DNA of 64,000 nt from Phaeobacter bryozoorum (GCF_041893525.1 NZ_CP169068.1), one strand, 5' to 3'; shown: positions 25,325 to 33,522, counted from the first letter of the stretch. The notes: a model not told the origin generated them from the letters alone. Numbers and translations are program-made.

Positions 25325-26056
25325 GTGTCGACCACCGATTGCAAAGATTGTCCCCTGCGGCATCGTGATGTGTTCACGCCGATGACGGAGCAGGAGCTGG
25401 CGTTTACCCAAGGGTTCAAGACCGGCGAACTGGTTGTCGATCCGGGCACCACGATCCTGCTGGAAGGGTCAAACAGCCCGCAGCTCTACACCGTGCTAAA
25501 AGGGATGGGGACCCGCTACACCACGTTGGAGAATGGCCGTCGGCAGGTGATCAACTTTATTTTTCCTGGTGATTTCATCGGTTTGCAGGCCGGTCTTATG
25601 GGGGAGATGAAACATTCGGTCGAGGCGACAACAGCAATGACGCTCTGCGTGTTTCGCCGGTCCGAGACCTTTAGCCTGTTTGAACAGAACCCGGCGCGGG
25701 CCTATGATCTGACCTGGATCGCCGCCGTGGAGGAGCATTTCCTCGGCGAGACCATCGCTTCGCTCGGGCAGCGCGACGCTTCGCAGCGGATTGCCTGGGC
25801 GCTGGTGAAAATCTACCTGCGGCTGCGCGCTGTCGGTCTTGAGGTCGGCAATACGGTTCCGCTGGCCTATCGTCAGCAGGATTTGGCGGATGCCCTCGGT
25901 CTGTCGCTGGTCCACACCAACAAGCGGCTTAAGGTGCTGCGGGATGCGGGCCTTGCCGAATGGCAGAACGGGCTCTTGTCGATCACGGATCTTCAGGCGC
26001 TGGCAGACCTAGCGCTTGTCGATCTGGAAAAACCCGAAACGCGCCCGCTGATCTGA
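25325..26056 (+). CDS. Crp/Fnr family transcriptional regulator with an N-terminal Cys motif
   Basis: The product is about 243 residues long from the GTG at 25325, which has AGGGA eight bases upstream; the frame itself opens at a GTG at 25298. Near the N terminus it has Cys-Lys-Asp-Cys-Pro-Leu-Arg-His, resembling the FNR/FixK-type cysteine motif. A beta-roll sensor domain follows (residues about 25-135, with Asn-Phe-Ile-Phe-Pro-Gly-Asp-Phe-Ile-Gly), and a winged helix with RQQDLADALGLSLVHTNKRL. Only two closely spaced cysteines are obvious, plus Cys110; the full set of four ligands of FNR is not clear. Expected targets are stress or low-oxygen genes. It is convergent with the RTX gene. Confidence 0.88.
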   Translation: MSTTDCKDCPLRHRDVFTPMTEQELAFTQGFKTGELVVDPGTTILLEGSNSPQLYTVLKGMGTRYTTLENGRRQVINFIFPGDFIGLQAGLMGEMKHSVEATTAMTLCVFRRSETFSLFEQNPARAYDLTWIAAVEEHFLGETIASLGQRDASQRIAWALVKIYLRLRAVGLEVGNTVPLAYRQQDLADALGLSLVHTNKRLKVLRDAGLAEWQNGLLSITDLQALADLALVDLEKPETRPLI

Positions 26057-26074
26057 CCGATCAGCGGCCTGGAC

Positions 26075-26128
26075 GCAGGCAGGGTGCGGCGCCTAACGCG
26101 ACCGCAGCAGCTTTCGAACCCTGCCTGC
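26075..26128. other. Inverted repeat between convergent genes
   Basis: The 11-base arms GCAGGCAGGGT (26075-26085) and ACCCTGCCTGC (26118-26128) are perfectly complementary, separated by 32 bases. The interval lies between the stops of the Fnr-type gene and the RTX gene. There is no T-run behind either arm, so it is not a classical intrinsic terminator, but it may still protect or end both transcripts. The octamer CCGATCAG also occurs on both sides (26057 and 26137). Confidence 0.6.
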
Positions 26129-26139
26129 CATTCTCCCGA

Positions 26140-29100
26140 TCAGAAGATGAAGTCTTCTTCCTCAAGCTCCTGATCGGATTGGATCGTCACCAGTCTGGTT
26201 CCCTCATCAAGCTCAATATTGAAGCTGGTCTGCCCGTCGGAATGGCTCAAGGCTGCCATCAGGGCTTGGGGATCGGCGAAGAAAGAAGTCAGAGCAGAGA
26301 CATCAATCTGATCAGCGTCGCCGTTTTGCCCAAAGTCGGTGATCTGCACTGACCCGGTATCCGCCGTCACGGCAAAGACGTCGTTCCCTGCGCCGCCGGT
26401 CAGAACATCGTCACCCGCGCGGCCATTGAGGATATCATCGCCGTCGCCGCCATTCAGGTAGTTGTCCGCATCGTCGCCACGCAATGTGTCATCGGCGGTG
26501 CCGCCCAGAATGTTTTCAATGCGGGTGTAGCTGTTGTGGTACTGATCCGTTCCCGTGTTGAGATCAATGTTGAAGCCATAGCCGCGAACATCTGAATTCG
26601 CGATGTCATAGGTATCGCTCCCCGCGCCACCATCAAACACGTCGCCGGTTCCGTCGTCAAAACCCGCGCGCAACGTGTCGTTGCCGTGGCCGCCACGCAG
26701 GATGTCCTTGCCGTTGCCGCCGTCGAGCACATCAGCGCCATACCGCCCGGAAAGCGTGTCATTGCCATTGCCGCCATGCAGATAGTTGCGCGAGCCGTTG
26801 CCAAGCAACCGATCATTCGTATCGCTGCCCAGAATGTTCTCGATACCCGAGTAGGTATTGCCGTATTGATCCGTGCCATCTCGGAGATCGATATTGAACC
26901 CATAAACGCTGACATCGGAATTTGCGATGTCATAGGTATCTCTGCCCGCGCCACCGATAAAGACATCGCCGGTGCCATCGTCAAAACCGGCACGCAGGGT
27001 GTCATCGCCAGTGCCGCCGTCCAGGGTATCCTTGCCGCCCTGGCCGTCCAGCAGATCATCGCCCGCCCCTCCGGAAAGCAGATCATTGTCATTGCCGCCG
27101 ATCAGGATATCTGCACCATCGCCGCCGGCGCCGGGCACCCAGTCATCAATCTGCGTGGTCAGGCTGCCATCCGGGTCAGCCACCGGCAGCTGCGTCGGCA
27201 GGTCGGCTGCAAAAGACGCGAAGTTCGGCAGCCAATGGCCAGGCCCGATGTTGGCGCCCATTTCCGCAGCATAAGTTTCGGTCCATTCCACAACATTCGA
27301 ATAGGCATGATAAAAGGCCGGGTTCTCTGTTTCGGCAAACATCGCCCAATAGCCATAGGCCGAAGAGATCGCGATACCAGCCGAATGCGAAAACCCGACC
27401 CCCGCATCCAGACGTGCACCTTCGGTATCCAGCAGCTCTGCAAGCGAACCATCGGTGACGCTCTGCAACATCTGGGTATGGATGTCGTCAAACAGCGCCG
27501 TATCTGTTTCTCCCGCAATCACATGGGCATAGGCCGAGAGCGAAAGCGACGAAAAGAAATCGCCCTCATCAATTTCCGTCTCCCCGGATACATTCGTATC
27601 CGACTGAATTTGCTCAAACATCTGCATGTAACGCGCTTCAGCCGGTGCATCGTTCTGATGCTGGGCGTATTGGATCAGATTTGCGATCTGCCAGTTTGCA
27701 TCACCGTAGGAGCCCGTACCCGCATCGGAAGTTCCGGCTTCAATGCGCTGGGACAGACGGGCCTCCAGTTCGGCGGCAAAATGATCACCGGCAGGTGCCA
27801 GGTTGTCGATGCCATTGTCCTGAAGCTTGGTGTCCAGTTTCAGCAGCCACGCCCAGCCATAAGGGTCGTTATGGGTGAGGTCGATTTCGCCCTGCACGTC
27901 CTCGGCGGAAAAACGGTCATCGGCAAAGGCCTGCAACCCGGCTTGATCGCCAGTGGCCTCGTAGGCCGCAACATTGGCCAGATGAGCATGCACGCTGGAA
28001 TGCCAGTCAACCGAGCCATTGAAAATCGGCGCTGTGGCATGACCCCGTGCGTCAAGATACCGGTCGGCCAACGCATCAAAGGTGGTCAACAGCTCATCAT
28101 CGGCATCGCCATTGAGGTAATCCGTCTCCAGCACAGGATCACCCGGGTCGGTAACACCGTCGTCAGGATCGGAGGTGTCTCCTCCGACTTCCTGCCAGGT
28201 GGCACCGGTTTCGCTGACAACCAGTTCCAGGTCCTGCTGGCTGACTTCGGCACCATTCGCATCGGTCCCGATGACGGAGATTTCATAGATATGGTCCCGG
28301 TCCAGATCCCAGACCTCTTCGTAGTTGGGCGTGAACCAGCTCTGATAGGAGACATCGCCGCTGTCAGGATCAACCAGGAATATCGCGGCGTCCTGCCCCG
28401 TCAGCGTGTAGGTTACACCGGCAGCGTTTTCCCCCTCCCAGACGCCTGCACCGGGGTCTTGCTGATCCGAGCCGCCGTTGCCAGGATTGGGGATGTCGCC
28501 AGTGGCGTCCTGCCAGGTGGCACCGGTTTCGCTGACAACCAGTTCCAGATTCTGCTGGCTGACTTCGGCACCATTCGCATCGGTCCCGATGACAGAGATT
28601 TCATAGATATGGTCCCGGTCCAGGTCCCAGACCTCTTCGTAATTTGGCGTGAACCAATCCTGATAGGAGACATCGCCAGTGTCAGGATCAACCACGAATA
28701 TAGCAGCGTCCTGCCCGGCCAGCGTATAGGTGACGCCAGTTCCGCCAGTTCCGCCAGTTCCGCCTGTGCCTGTGCCGGTGCCTGTGTCGACATCAGGCGG
28801 AGGTGTGTCGGGGCCTGTGCCACCGCTGCCGGTATCACCGCCGCCGAATTCGGTCGGACCTTCGCCGGTGTCGGTACCGGTCAAGGCGCCCGACAGCCCA
28901 AGATCCGCCGCCGTCAGGGGTGTTTGATGCTGGATCGTGATCACCAGCTCCCCACCGGTGACATTGAGGTTCAACGTGGTCTGATAGGGGCCGAAGGTCA
29001 TGCCGGACGACACCGCCTCCGCTGAACCATAGCCGGTCAGCTCCGACAGATCGATCATATCCGCAGCGCCATTTGCGCCGAAATCGGTGATCAACAGGCG

Positions 29101-29811
29101 GCCCGGCACGTCTTGGATCAGAAAGATATCGTCGCCATCGCCGCCGGAAATTGTATCGCTGTCGCCGCCACCGGAAAGCAGGTCATTGCCGCTGCCGCCG
29201 CTCAGCAGGTCATCTCCGCTGCCGCCCAGCAGCGTGTCGTTGCCAACACCTGCGGTCATCGTGTCGCTGCCCGAGCCGCCTTCTGCATAAAACGACGAAC
29301 CGGCCAGGGCGCCATCGACAATATCATCGCCCGCATCCATGAAAATCCGGTCGGAGTCTTCGAACGTACCGATGAACGCGATGTCGTTTCCGTTCCCGCC
29401 ATGGATCTCATCATTGCCTTGGCTGCCGGCCAGCACGTCATTGCCGTCGCCGCCATAGACAGTGTCGGTGCCAATGCTGCCAATCAGATGGTCGTCACCA
29501 CTGCGCCCAAAGATAAGATCATCACCGTCGCGGCCAAAAACATGGTCATTGCCCGCGCCTGTGTCGATCACATCATTGCCGTATAGCCCCTCGATTTCGT
29601 CATCGCCGTCACCGCCTATGAGGGTATCGTCGCCGTGCCCCCCCCGCAGCGTGTCATTCCCGCTGCCGCCGACAAGTGAATCATTGCCCGCATCTCCGAT
29701 CAGGCTGTCGTCGCCCCCCAGCCCAACGAGCGTATCCGCGTCCGCCGTGCCCATGATCGTGTCTGCGTTGACTGTACCTCTGACGGGGCTCACCGGATTT
29801 ACGGGCATCAT
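26140..29811 (-). CDS. RTX-type calcium-binding exoprotein with duplicated cadherin-like domains and a DUF2891-like domain
   Basis: Calcium-binding nonapeptide repeats (Gly-Gly-x-Gly-x-Asp) fill two regions, about residues 20-240 and 900-1150. Between them are a Gly/Thr/Pro-rich linker, two nearly identical 78-residue domains (about 357-435 and 460-539, phrase YEEVWDLDRDHIYEISVIGT), and a helical domain (about 580-880) with FNGSVDWHSSVHAH and a Gly-His-Trp-Leu-Pro segment that resemble DUF2891. The C terminus ends in an acidic segment with Asp-Phe-Ile-Phe, fitting a type I secretion signal. No secretion ABC transporter is seen nearby. The frame runs to 29865; I placed the start at 29811, after GAAGGAAAG (29808 also possible). 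It lies convergent to the Fnr-type gene. Role unknown, perhaps adhesion or carbohydrate-active. Confidence 0.82.
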   Translation of the reverse strand: MMPVNPVSPVRGTVNADTIMGTADADTLVGLGGDDSLIGDAGNDSLVGGSGNDTLRGGHGDDTLIGGDGDDEIEGLYGNDVIDTGAGNDHVFGRDGDDLIFGRSGDDHLIGSIGTDTVYGGDGNDVLAGSQGNDEIHGGNGNDIAFIGTFEDSDRIFMDAGDDIVDGALAGSSFYAEGGSGSDTMTAGVGNDTLLGGSGDDLLSGGSGNDLLSGGGDSDTISGGDGDDIFLIQDVPGRLLITDFGANGAADMIDLSELTGYGSAEAVSSGMTFGPYQTTLNLNVTGGELVITIQHQTPLTAADLGLSGALTGTDTGEGPTEFGGGDTGSGGTGPDTPPPDVDTGTGTGTGGTGGTGGTGVTYTLAGQDAAIFVVDPDTGDVSYQDWFTPNYEEVWDLDRDHIYEISVIGTDANGAEVSQQNLELVVSETGATWQDATGDIPNPGNGGSDQQDPGAGVWEGENAAGVTYTLTGQDAAIFLVDPDSGDVSYQSWFTPNYEEVWDLDRDHIYEISVIGTDANGAEVSQQDLELVVSETGATWQEVGGDTSDPDDGVTDPGDPVLETDYLNGDADDELLTTFDALADRYLDARGHATAPIFNGSVDWHSSVHAHLANVAAYEATGDQAGLQAFADDRFSAEDVQGEIDLTHNDPYGWAWLLKLDTKLQDNGIDNLAPAGDHFAAELEARLSQRIEAGTSDAGTGSYGDANWQIANLIQYAQHQNDAPAEARYMQMFEQIQSDTNVSGETEIDEGDFFSSLSLSAYAHVIAGETDTALFDDIHTQMLQSVTDGSLAELLDTEGARLDAGVGFSHSAGIAISSAYGYWAMFAETENPAFYHAYSNVVEWTETYAAEMGANIGPGHWLPNFASFAADLPTQLPVADPDGSLTTQIDDWVPGAGGDGADILIGGNDNDLLSGGAGDDLLDGQGGKDTLDGGTGDDTLRAGFDDGTGDVFIGGAGRDTYDIANSDVSVYGFNIDLRDGTDQYGNTYSGIENILGSDTNDRLLGNGSRNYLHGGNGNDTLSGRYGADVLDGGNGKDILRGGHGNDTLRAGFDDGTGDVFDGGAGSDTYDIANSDVRGYGFNIDLNTGTDQYHNSYTRIENILGGTADDTLRGDDADNYLNGGDGDDILNGRAGDDVLTGGAGNDVFAVTADTGSVQITDFGQNGDADQIDVSALTSFFADPQALMAALSHSDGQTSFNIELDEGTRLVTIQSDQELEEEDFIF
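28195..28741. repeat. Two near-identical direct repeats inside the RTX gene
   Basis: Copies run about 28195-28431 and 28507-28741, some 310 bp apart centre to centre, and match over nearly their whole length with scattered substitutions. They encode the duplicated cadherin-like domains. Most substitutions are silent or conservative, which points to a fairly recent or homogenised duplication. Confidence 0.85.
28736..28790. repeat. Simple repeat encoding a Gly/Thr linker
   Basis: Nine-base units (CCAGTTCCG) repeat three times from 28736, followed by six-base CCTGTG-type units to about 28790. On the minus strand they encode a Gly-Thr-Gly repeat linker between the Pro-rich region and the first cadherin-like domain. 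Such tracts are prone to replication slippage. Confidence 0.75.
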
Positions 29812-30192
29812 CTTTCCTTCGTACAACGGAAATCGTGAATTAACGGATTTCAAATCGTCTAGCACGAAAGCGGGGCATCAATAGATTTACGGAGAAAATT
29901 GGGCCAAATTGCCCGGAAATGGTTAATAATGATGGTCAATGTTTAGCTAAATTTTTCTAGAAAACCCGGACTGTTTCCAGAACGCGCCCAATCCATTTGA
30001 TCGGCCCCAGCTGATCAGTCCGCTATCGTCGTCAGGGGCAGAACAGATGGGGGCATTGGCTTAGCAGCGCTTGCAGGCGGGTGCTGGAACTTGGGGTGGA
30101 AACAGTGCTACACGGCGCCGTCGGTGCTACAGTCTGTAGCGCCGCACCCGATAACGGGGCTGAATCGGGCCAGATCGAGGGAAACGGTGACA
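29812..30192. promoter_or_regulatory. Divergent region between the RTX gene and dusA
   Basis: This 381-bp stretch contains an AT-rich zone (about 29880-29980) that should hold the RTX promoter. Nearer dusA there is a perfect 7-base inverted repeat, GCTACAG-T-CTGTAGC (30126-30140). The octamer GTGCTACA also occurs at 30107-30114. No other gene was found. Confidence 0.55.
30126..30140. promoter_or_regulatory. Palindrome upstream of dusA
   Basis: GCTACAG-T-CTGTAGC is a perfect dyad with a single central base, 52 bp before the dusA start. Such symmetry suits an operator for a dimeric regulator; none is identified. Confidence 0.45.
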
Positions 30193-31215
30193 ATGGAAAA
30201 CTCGAAAAACCAAGAAGAAATAAGGTTTTCCGAAGTTCGGAACGCGGCGCGTCTTTCTGTGGCGCCCATGATGGACTGGACCGACCGCCATTGCCGGTAT
30301 CTGCACCGGCTGCTGAGCCGTGAGGCGCTGCTTTATACCGAGATGGTAACGGCACCTGCCTTGGTGCGGGGCGGGGCGTTGCATCTGTTGGACTTCAGTG
30401 CCGAAGAGCATCCGGTGGCGCTGCAACTGGGCGGCTCTGACCCGGAGGAGCTGGCGCAGGCTGCCGTGTTCGGCGCCGAGGCGGGCTATGATGAGATCAA
30501 TCTCAACTGTGGCTGCCCGAGCGACCGGGTGCAGTCGGGGGCCTTTGGCGCCGTGCTGATGAAAACGCCGGATCTGGTGGCCGATTGTGTTGCTGCGATG
30601 CGGGCAAAGGTCGATGTCGAGGTGACGGTGAAATGCCGCATTGGCGTTGATGACCAGGACCCGCAGGAGGTGCTGCCTGCCTTTCTTGAACAGATCGCGG
30701 CGGCGGGCTGCGAGCGGGTGACGATCCACGCGCGCAAAGCCTGGCTAAAGGGACTGAGCCCCAAGGAAAACCGCGATATCCCGCCCCTCGACTACGAGAT
30801 CGTGCATCAGATGAAGGCGGAATTCCCGCAGCTGCATATCTCGCTCAACGGAGGGGTCGCACGTCTGGAGGATGCGCTCCTGCATCTGGAACGGGGCCTT
30901 GACGGCGTAATGATCGGTCGCGCCGCCTATCATCAGCCCAGCGATATCCTGTCACAGGCGGATCCGCTCATTTTTGGCAGCGGCAGCGGAACCGATCCGG
31001 TCGCGGTTGTCGGGCAGATGCTGGGGTATATCGACGATCAGATGGCGCAAGGTGCGCGATTGCATCAGATCACCCGGCATATGCTGGGGCTGTTTGCAGG
31101 CCGTCCGGGAGCGCGCAATTGGCGGCGGGTGCTGTCCGAAGGCGCCAGCCGACCGGGCGCAGATACAAGGTTGGTGCAGACCGCCCTGGAGCAGGTGACA
31201 GGCCTCGCGGCCTGA
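30193..31215 (+). CDS. dusA: tRNA dihydrouridine(20/20a) synthase DusA
   Basis: FMN-dependent enzyme reducing uridines in the D-loop of tRNA. The 340-residue product from the ATG at 30193 has the family N terminus (LSVAPMMDWTDRHCRYLHRL) with the phosphate-binding Met-Met-Asp-Trp-Thr-Asp and the DusA-specific Tyr-Thr-Glu-Met-Val. It also has the DusA signature INLNCGCPSDRVQSGAFGA with the catalytic Cys, the KCRIGVDDQD block and a basic HARKAWLKGLSPKENR loop. The start could also be GTG 30187. The 5' end of dusA is a known integration site for genomic islands in proteobacteria; no island is visible here. It is divergent from the RTX gene. Confidence 0.95.
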   Translation: MENSKNQEEIRFSEVRNAARLSVAPMMDWTDRHCRYLHRLLSREALLYTEMVTAPALVRGGALHLLDFSAEEHPVALQLGGSDPEELAQAAVFGAEAGYDEINLNCGCPSDRVQSGAFGAVLMKTPDLVADCVAAMRAKVDVEVTVKCRIGVDDQDPQEVLPAFLEQIAAAGCERVTIHARKAWLKGLSPKENRDIPPLDYEIVHQMKAEFPQLHISLNGGVARLEDALLHLERGLDGVMIGRAAYHQPSDILSQADPLIFGSGSGTDPVAVVGQMLGYIDDQMAQGARLHQITRHMLGLFAGRPGARNWRRVLSEGASRPGADTRLVQTALEQVTGLAA

Positions 31216-31428
31216 TCCACCGGCGCGCGGAGGGGCAGGGCGCGGATCCACCGGCGCAGCCCTGCGACCACGGGTCACCGCCATTGGCTGCTAAGCCGCA
31301 CGAATTCCTGAGACAATTTTTGCCCGCCCATGCTAGGGGATGGGAATGTCAGCGCAAGACAGCCGCCCATATCCGCTGCGGATGGGGGCGGTCTGCGGCC
31401 GCTGATCCGGGTAAGAGGAGAGCCGCCG

Positions 31429-32295
31429 ATGTCAGCCCTGACAACCAGTCTTGTGACCACTGCCACCCTGTGGCCGGAGCCTGCCGTGCTGGCGCAGATG
31501 GCCGGTCTCTTGATCGTGACAGGCGCGGTGGCCGGGGTTCTGGCGGGCCTGCTGGGGGTTGGTGGCGGCATCGTTCTGGTACCTGCGTTTTTCTACGTGT
31601 TTCAGACGCTGGGCTATGGGGGCGACCAGCTGATGCAGATGTGTCTGGCAACGTCTCTGGCGACGATCATCGTGACCTCTCTGCGCTCGGTGATGAGCCA
31701 CAACAAGAAGGGTGCCGTGGATTGGGACATCCTGCGCGGCTGGGGGCCGGGAATTGCCATCGGCGCCATCGTCGGAGTCACGGTTGCGGCCTCTTTGCGG
31801 TCAACCACATTGCAGGCGCTGTTTGGCGTGCTGGCGCTGGTGATTGGCTGTTACATGGCCTTTGGCCGCTCAGATTGGCGGCTGGGCAACGAGATGCCCA
31901 AGGGCGCGCGCCGCATCATCCTGTCCCCCATGGTCGGGTTCCTGTCGGTGCTGATGGGCATCGGCGGCGGCAGTTTTGGCGTGCCATTGATGAGCCTGCA
32001 TGCAACGCCTATTCACCGGGCTGTGGCCACGGCGGCGGGCTTTGGTGTGATCATCGCGGTGCCGTCGGTGATTGGCTTTCTGTTCCTGCCGATTGATCCG
32101 TCGACGCGCCCGCCGCTGACGCTGGGGGCGGTCAATATGGTTGCCTTTGTGGTGGTGATCGCGATGACGCTGATCACCGCCCCCTGGGGGGTGAAGCTGG
32201 CCCATGCGATGGATCCGAAACCGCTGAAACGGGTGTTTGCAGTCTTTCTGATCCTTGTTGCGCTCAATATGCTGCGCAAGTCTCTGGGTTTCTGA
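31429..32295 (+). CDS. Sulfite exporter TauE/SafE family protein
   Basis: The 288-residue product is a membrane protein with about eight helices. It has the two TauE/SafE glycine-rich repeats: VAGVLAGLLGVGGGIVLVP near residue 33 and FLSVLMGIGGGSFGVPLM near 167. The first and second halves are pseudo-symmetric, as usual. Members export sulfoacetate, sulfite or other sulfur anions, or are uncharacterised; this member is not assignable to one substrate. The ATG at 31429 has AGAGGAG eight bases upstream. A longer frame from 31330 adds unlikely residues. It is followed by a PhyH-like gene 26 bp later on the same strand, so the two may share a transcript. Confidence 0.88.
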   Translation: MSALTTSLVTTATLWPEPAVLAQMAGLLIVTGAVAGVLAGLLGVGGGIVLVPAFFYVFQTLGYGGDQLMQMCLATSLATIIVTSLRSVMSHNKKGAVDWDILRGWGPGIAIGAIVGVTVAASLRSTTLQALFGVLALVIGCYMAFGRSDWRLGNEMPKGARRIILSPMVGFLSVLMGIGGGSFGVPLMSLHATPIHRAVATAAGFGVIIAVPSVIGFLFLPIDPSTRPPLTLGAVNMVAFVVVIAMTLITAPWGVKLAHAMDPKPLKRVFAVFLILVALNMLRKSLGF

Positions 32296-32320
32296 TTTCA
32301 GGTATTGGTAAGGTTTTGCA

Positions 32321-33112
32321 ATGGATTGGCAGCGGTTCTTGACAAAGGGGTGGTGTGATTTTCCGGCCCATGCTGCCACATTGGCCTGGGCGCGCCACGC
32401 CCATCAGGCCGGGATCCGGGCCCTTAACGATCCGACCAATGCCGACTGGCTGCAATGTGAGGGCACCTGGTTCATCGGTGTTGATGCGCTGCCCAATGAC
32501 GGGCGCGGCCAGCTGCCGGAGGGGCCGCCGCTGGCCGGCCCCGCCATCGACTTCATCAGCGCCCATCTTGGCGGCCTGCCGGATCTGCATCGCGCGCAGG
32601 TCTCCTCTGTCTTTCCGGGCTATCCACGGCCGCGCCCCGGTGAGGGGGAGGCGGCGCTGCGCTACCGGATCAACCGCGACGCGGCGCATGTGGACGGGGT
32701 GAAGATGTTCGGGGAGACCCGCCGCCGCCGGGTCGAGGAACCCCATGCCTGGGTGCTGGGGCTGCCGCTGAATGTCAGCAGTCCCGATGCTTCGCCGCTG
32801 GTGATCTGGGAGGGCAGCCATGTGATCATGCGCCGCGCCTTTGCAGCGCTGTTTCAGGGCGTCCCTGCGCAGCAATGGGGCGAGGTGGATGTGACCGACG
32901 CCTATACCGCTGCCCGCCGGGAGGTGTTTGACACCTGCCCAAGGATCACGGTTTCAGCCCGCCCCGGTGAGGCCTATCTGATGCACCGGCTGTGCCTGCA
33001 TGGTGTCGCGCCATGGGCCGAGGGGGCCAGCGCCCCCGAAGAGGGGCGCATGATCGCCTATTTCCGCCCCGAGCTGGCGGATTGGACCCAGAGGTGGCTG
33101 GCGGAGGGCTAG
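32321..33112 (+). CDS. Hypothetical protein resembling phytanoyl-CoA dioxygenase-type Fe(II)/2-oxoglutarate enzymes
   Basis: The 263-residue product shows a possible His-x-Asp iron motif in AAHVDGV (near residue 126) and a distal histidine in LMHRLCLHGVAPW (near residue 227), followed by the Arg of GRMIAYFRPE that could hold the 2-oxoglutarate carboxylate. This order (HxD...H...R) matches the jelly-roll dioxygenase family that includes PhyH. The N-terminal half begins with a segment rich in Trp and His (MDWQRFLTKGW) that is typical of the family. The substrate is not known. It follows the TauE gene on the same strand with a short spacer. The 3' side is a convergent intergenic region with a palindrome. 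Confidence 0.6.
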   Translation: MDWQRFLTKGWCDFPAHAATLAWARHAHQAGIRALNDPTNADWLQCEGTWFIGVDALPNDGRGQLPEGPPLAGPAIDFISAHLGGLPDLHRAQVSSVFPGYPRPRPGEGEAALRYRINRDAAHVDGVKMFGETRRRRVEEPHAWVLGLPLNVSSPDASPLVIWEGSHVIMRRAFAALFQGVPAQQWGEVDVTDAYTAARREVFDTCPRITVSARPGEAYLMHRLCLHGVAPWAEGASAPEEGRMIAYFRPELADWTQRWLAEG

Positions 33113-33140
33113 CCGGGAAAGGTCAGCATCCCTGCCTGAA

Positions 33141-33158
33141 TGTTTCGCGTGCGAAACA
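33141..33158. other. Perfect 18-bp palindrome, parS-like
   Basis: TGTTTCGCGTGCGAAACA consists of two 8-base arms (TGTTTCGC/GCGAAACA) around a 2-base centre (GT). It resembles the chromosomal parS consensus TGTTTCACGTGAAACA with two extra central bases. Its inner 16 bases fit the repABC-plasmid partition palindrome GTT-N4-GC-N4-AAC except for one central base. It lies between convergent genes, so it is unlikely to be an operator of a nearby promoter. Confidence 0.55.
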
Positions 33159-33283
33159 ATGGGTCAGCAGTTGTTCCGCATGATTTTCAGAAGGTTACCG
33201 GGGCGTGCGCAACCATTGGCGGGCAAAAGCCGAGCGCTGTCAGCCCGTTATCCGTTGCCGCGAGACATGTGCCGCGCGCCGCG

Positions 33284-33517
33284 TTAGCTGCGGTTTAGGC
33301 GGGCGCTGCGGCCGCCGCGGCGCTTGGTCAGCTCCTTGGCGCGGTCGGGCAGGGCTGCGAGCAGCTCGGCGCGTTCTTCGTTGCTCATCTTTGACCAGCG
33401 GGTGATTTCGTCGATGGAGCGATAGCAGCCGGTGCAGATCCGCGCCTCGGGGTGGACGACACAGATTTGGATGCAGGGGGACTGCACCTCGTCACGTTTC
33501 CAGACCTCGTCACTCAT
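33284..33517 (-). CDS. DUF1289 domain-containing protein
   Basis: The 77-residue product has the DUF1289 cysteine pattern: Cys-Ile-Gln-Ile-Cys near residues 15-19, then Cys-Thr-Gly-Cys at 28-31, within SPCIQICVVHPEARICTGC, followed by YRSIDEITRWSKMSNEER and a basic tail. Four conserved cysteines suggest a small metal-binding (probably zinc) protein; the role is unknown. It starts only 5 bp after the ruvX stop, giving the order ccmI-ruvX-DUF1289 on the minus strand. No odd feature besides the short tail. Confidence 0.9.
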   Translation of the reverse strand: MSDEVWKRDEVQSPCIQICVVHPEARICTGCYRSIDEITRWSKMSNEERAELLAALPDRAKELTKRRGGRSARLNRS

Positions 33518-33522
33518 GCGTT

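Noticed and set aside
26686..29025. 779-residue plus-strand frame opposite the RTX gene
   Set aside because: The minus strand shows clear RTX repeats; the plus frame arises from repeat-rich composition.
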